Source: Streptosporangiaceae bacterium
GTDB lineage: Bacteria; Actinomycetota; Actinomycetes; Streptosporangiales; Streptosporangiaceae
Length of the DNA stretch: 34,581 nucleotides
NCBI GenBank assembly: GCA_025964695.1
Contig: JAOPYK010000218.1
Span: 1 to 34,581, forward strand
Direction: 5' to 3'
Shown here in pieces: positions 32,890 through 34,581 of this stretch; the stretch's first letter is position 1, and the number at the start of each line of letters is the position of its first letter. The translations under genes and the position numbers were made by a program. The notes beneath the pieces were generated by a model, which did not search any database, had not been told where the DNA came from, and saw only the letters and a list, made by a program, of their open reading frames with translations.

Positions 32890-33086
32890 GGCGCTCCTCA
32901 GGGTGGGGCTCGCAGAGAGCCGGAGGCAGGCCGGTCGAGCAGCGGATAGGTCCTGCTCAGCCAGGGGTGTAGCGCTTGTGCAACTCACGGTCTCATAACG
33001 CACTGGCTGGGAGAATTGACCTGGGGATGAAGAACCTGAGTGATATATGCACTTTCATGAGCAAAGGCCATCGATCAGGCGATCCG

Positions 33087-33503
33087 TCACGCGATCATCA
33101 GCTTCTGCATCGCGGAGCGCAACGACCCGCCGATCTCGACCGGGCGGCGGGTCCGCCGGTCTACGAAGACGTGCACGAAATGCCCTTCGGCGATGAGAGT
33201 CTCGGCGTCGGCACGGAACAGACCCAGTTCGTAGCGGACGCTGGAGGTGCCGAGCCTCCCGATGCGCAGGCCGATCTTGATCACCTCGGGGAAGGAGACC
33301 GAGCCCTTGTAGACGCAGTGCGACTCCACGCAGAGGCCGATCGCCGTGCCGTCGTGGATGTCCAGGCCGGCGGTCCCGATCAGCCAGGAGTTGATGACGG
33401 TGTCCATCAGCGAGTAGTGGACGGCGTTGTTGACATGTCCGTAGACGTCGTTGTCCTTCCAGCGGGTCGGCACGCTTTCCCAATGCACGTAGTCGGCGCT
33501 CAT
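33087..33503 (-). CDS. Hot-dog acyl-CoA thioesterase (4-hydroxybenzoyl-CoA thioesterase type)
   Basis: The protein has 138 residues from ATG 33503. It has the family signature TRWKDNDVYGHVNNAVHY (residues 13-30), whose Asp (17 or 19) is the catalytic acid, followed by the long hot-dog helix SLMDTVINSWL, then CVESHCVYKGSVSFPE and VRYELGLFRAD and GHFVHVFVDRRTRRPVEI. Such enzymes hydrolyse acyl-CoA to free acid. Upstream in-frame starts (33552, 33581, 33629) exist, but the residues they add are Arg/Pro-rich and unlike the family. It is divergent from the methyltransferase gene. Its substrate is unknown; a short or aromatic acyl-CoA is usual. Confidence 0.87.
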   Translation of the reverse strand: MSADYVHWESVPTRWKDNDVYGHVNNAVHYSLMDTVINSWLIGTAGLDIHDGTAIGLCVESHCVYKGSVSFPEVIKIGLRIGRLGTSSVRYELGLFRADAETLIAEGHFVHVFVDRRTRRPVEIGGSLRSAMQKLMIA

Positions 33504-33670
33504 ATCCACGGTCCCGTCTCGCGATCTGGCCGGAGGCCGCCCGCAACCGGGCATGACCAGGCGTCCGGCCAAATCTGACATCAATGGTTCATCACTACCT
33601 ATCAGAGCCCGCCGCACCAAACTGGACATGCTGGGCTGAGGACTGCTGCCTACCCGGTTAACATCACTGG

Positions 33671-34492
33671 GTGACGAGATCCAGGGCCCGCCAGCTACCC
33701 GGTTTCGATCCCACGGTGCCCAACGAGGCCCGGATGGCGGACTACTTCATGGGCGGCAAGGACAACTTCGCCGCCGACCGTGAGGCAGCGGAACTCGCCC
33801 TGCAGGTGGCGCCCGACCTGCCGATGATCTCGCGGGAGGCTCGCAAGTTCCTGGGCCGGGCCGTACGGTTCCTGGCCGAAGCCGGAATCCGGCAGTTCAT
33901 CGACGTGGGGTGTGGGCTGCCCACCCAGGGCGGCGTGCACGAGGTGCTCCGGCCGGTGGCGCCGGACGCGCGCGTCGTCTACGTCGACAGCGATCCCGTG
34001 GTCGTCGTGCACGCCCGCGCGCTGCTGGAGGCCGACGACCCTGTCGTCGTCATCCAGGCCGATGCCCGCGAACCAGATGATCTCCTGGCCCACCCCGACC
34101 TCACCGGGCTGATCGACCTCGACCGCCCGGTGGCGCTCCTGCTGCACTCGTTCCTGGTCCTCATCCCCGAAGACGACCTCGCCACCCACATCGTCGACCG
34201 GCTGCGAGAGGCGATGGCGCCGGGCAGCCACCTACTGGTCTCCCACGCGATCGCCGACCCCTGTCCCGAGGTCACCGAGAAACTCGCCCGCCTCTACCAG
34301 GACACCGAAGTCGTCAAGGGCACCCCGCGGCACAACGTGCGCACCAGGGCCGAGGTCGAGCGGCTCCTCGACGGCCTGGACCTCCTGCCCCCCGGCATGG
34401 TCGAGTTGCCCGCCTGGCGTCCGGGCGCGGGCGAGCCAACCGTCGATCCCGAGTCGGTCTGGGTGGTCGGCGGCATCGCCGTCAAACGCTGA
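33671..34492 (+). CDS. SAM-dependent methyltransferase (actinomycete DUF574 family)
   Basis: The 273-residue protein begins with GTG 33671 and belongs to a family common in Streptomyces-like bacteria. Features: MADYFMGGKDNFAADREAA (22-40, an invariant block), the SAM-binding FIDVGCGLPTQGGVHEV (76-92), YVDSDPVVV (104-112), and a region LLLHSFLVLIPEDD, with HNVRTRAEVERLLDGLDLL and VWVVGGIA at the end. It is complete. Members often occur in many copies near regulatory genes and are of unknown substrate. After its stop, 34493-34581 shows no gene. Confidence 0.9.
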   Translation: MTRSRARQLPGFDPTVPNEARMADYFMGGKDNFAADREAAELALQVAPDLPMISREARKFLGRAVRFLAEAGIRQFIDVGCGLPTQGGVHEVLRPVAPDARVVYVDSDPVVVVHARALLEADDPVVVIQADAREPDDLLAHPDLTGLIDLDRPVALLLHSFLVLIPEDDLATHIVDRLREAMAPGSHLLVSHAIADPCPEVTEKLARLYQDTEVVKGTPRHNVRTRAEVERLLDGLDLLPPGMVELPAWRPGAGEPTVDPESVWVVGGIAVKR

Positions 34493-34581
34493 GAACGCAC
34501 CGGTCGTCGACGGGCGGAGAGTGCGTCGGCGATCCTCACGAATTGCCGTCGTCCGCAATTCCTCCAGCACGTCACATCCCG

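Overview
The window is high-GC DNA with strongly G/C-biased third codon positions, many GTG starts and many 4-base gene overlaps. It reads as the chromosome of a filamentous actinomycete; the actinomycete-type SAM methyltransferase, the small 'plasmid stabilization' protein and the cydABDC order fit this. I cannot name the genus from sequence alone. Nothing suggests a phage, plasmid origin, CRISPR array, rRNA or tRNA.

Layout. (1) 1-6000, CoA-ester catabolism with decay: a class III CoA-transferase (5' end cut by the window), an amidohydrolase, a SnoaL-like protein, a TesB thioesterase and an agmatinase. Between them lie remnants of an acyl-CoA ligase (3207-3299), an acyl-CoA dehydrogenase (4149-4596) and a PucR-type regulator (5688-5975). 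(2) 6064-7806, a PoxB-type pyruvate oxidase. (3) 7920-14813, the most striking region: an SsuABC-like ABC importer (permease, ATPase, lipoprotein) interleaved with two paralogous flavoprotein/8-Cys ferredoxin pairs. Upstream is a 23-codon leader ORF with a Cys-rich end, followed by a perfect 10-bp hairpin. I read this as a cysteine-controlled organosulfur uptake and reduction operon of unknown substrate. (4) 15269-18102, a small basic protein and a phosphoketolase. (5) 18180-24084, cydABDC (cytochrome bd oxidase and its ABC exporter). cydA appears to start at ATC, and a CRP/FNR-like dyad and two copies of the palindrome GTAGTACTAC lie upstream. (6) 24130-25452, a zinc-ribbon protein, a possible mini-ORF and a polysaccharide deacetylase. 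(7) 25473-26833, a MoaD/ThiS-like protein coupled to a BNR-propeller protein. (8) 26931-31456, a four-gene minus-strand operon: an MFS transporter with two C-terminal carboxypeptidase-regulatory-like domains, a MarR regulator, a three-domain protein of the same fold, and a YceI protein with one more such domain. (9) 31577-34492, a gene fragment, a DMT-like transporter, a hot-dog thioesterase and a SAM methyltransferase.

How they work together: PoxB and phosphoketolase both turn central metabolites into acetate or acetyl phosphate, and cytochrome bd can reoxidise the quinol PoxB makes, which suits growth at low oxygen. The sulfur-type operon probably feeds cysteine synthesis. The MFS/MarR/YceI operon looks like a self-regulated export system for a lipophilic compound. 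All functions are inferred from reading the sequence; no database search was run.
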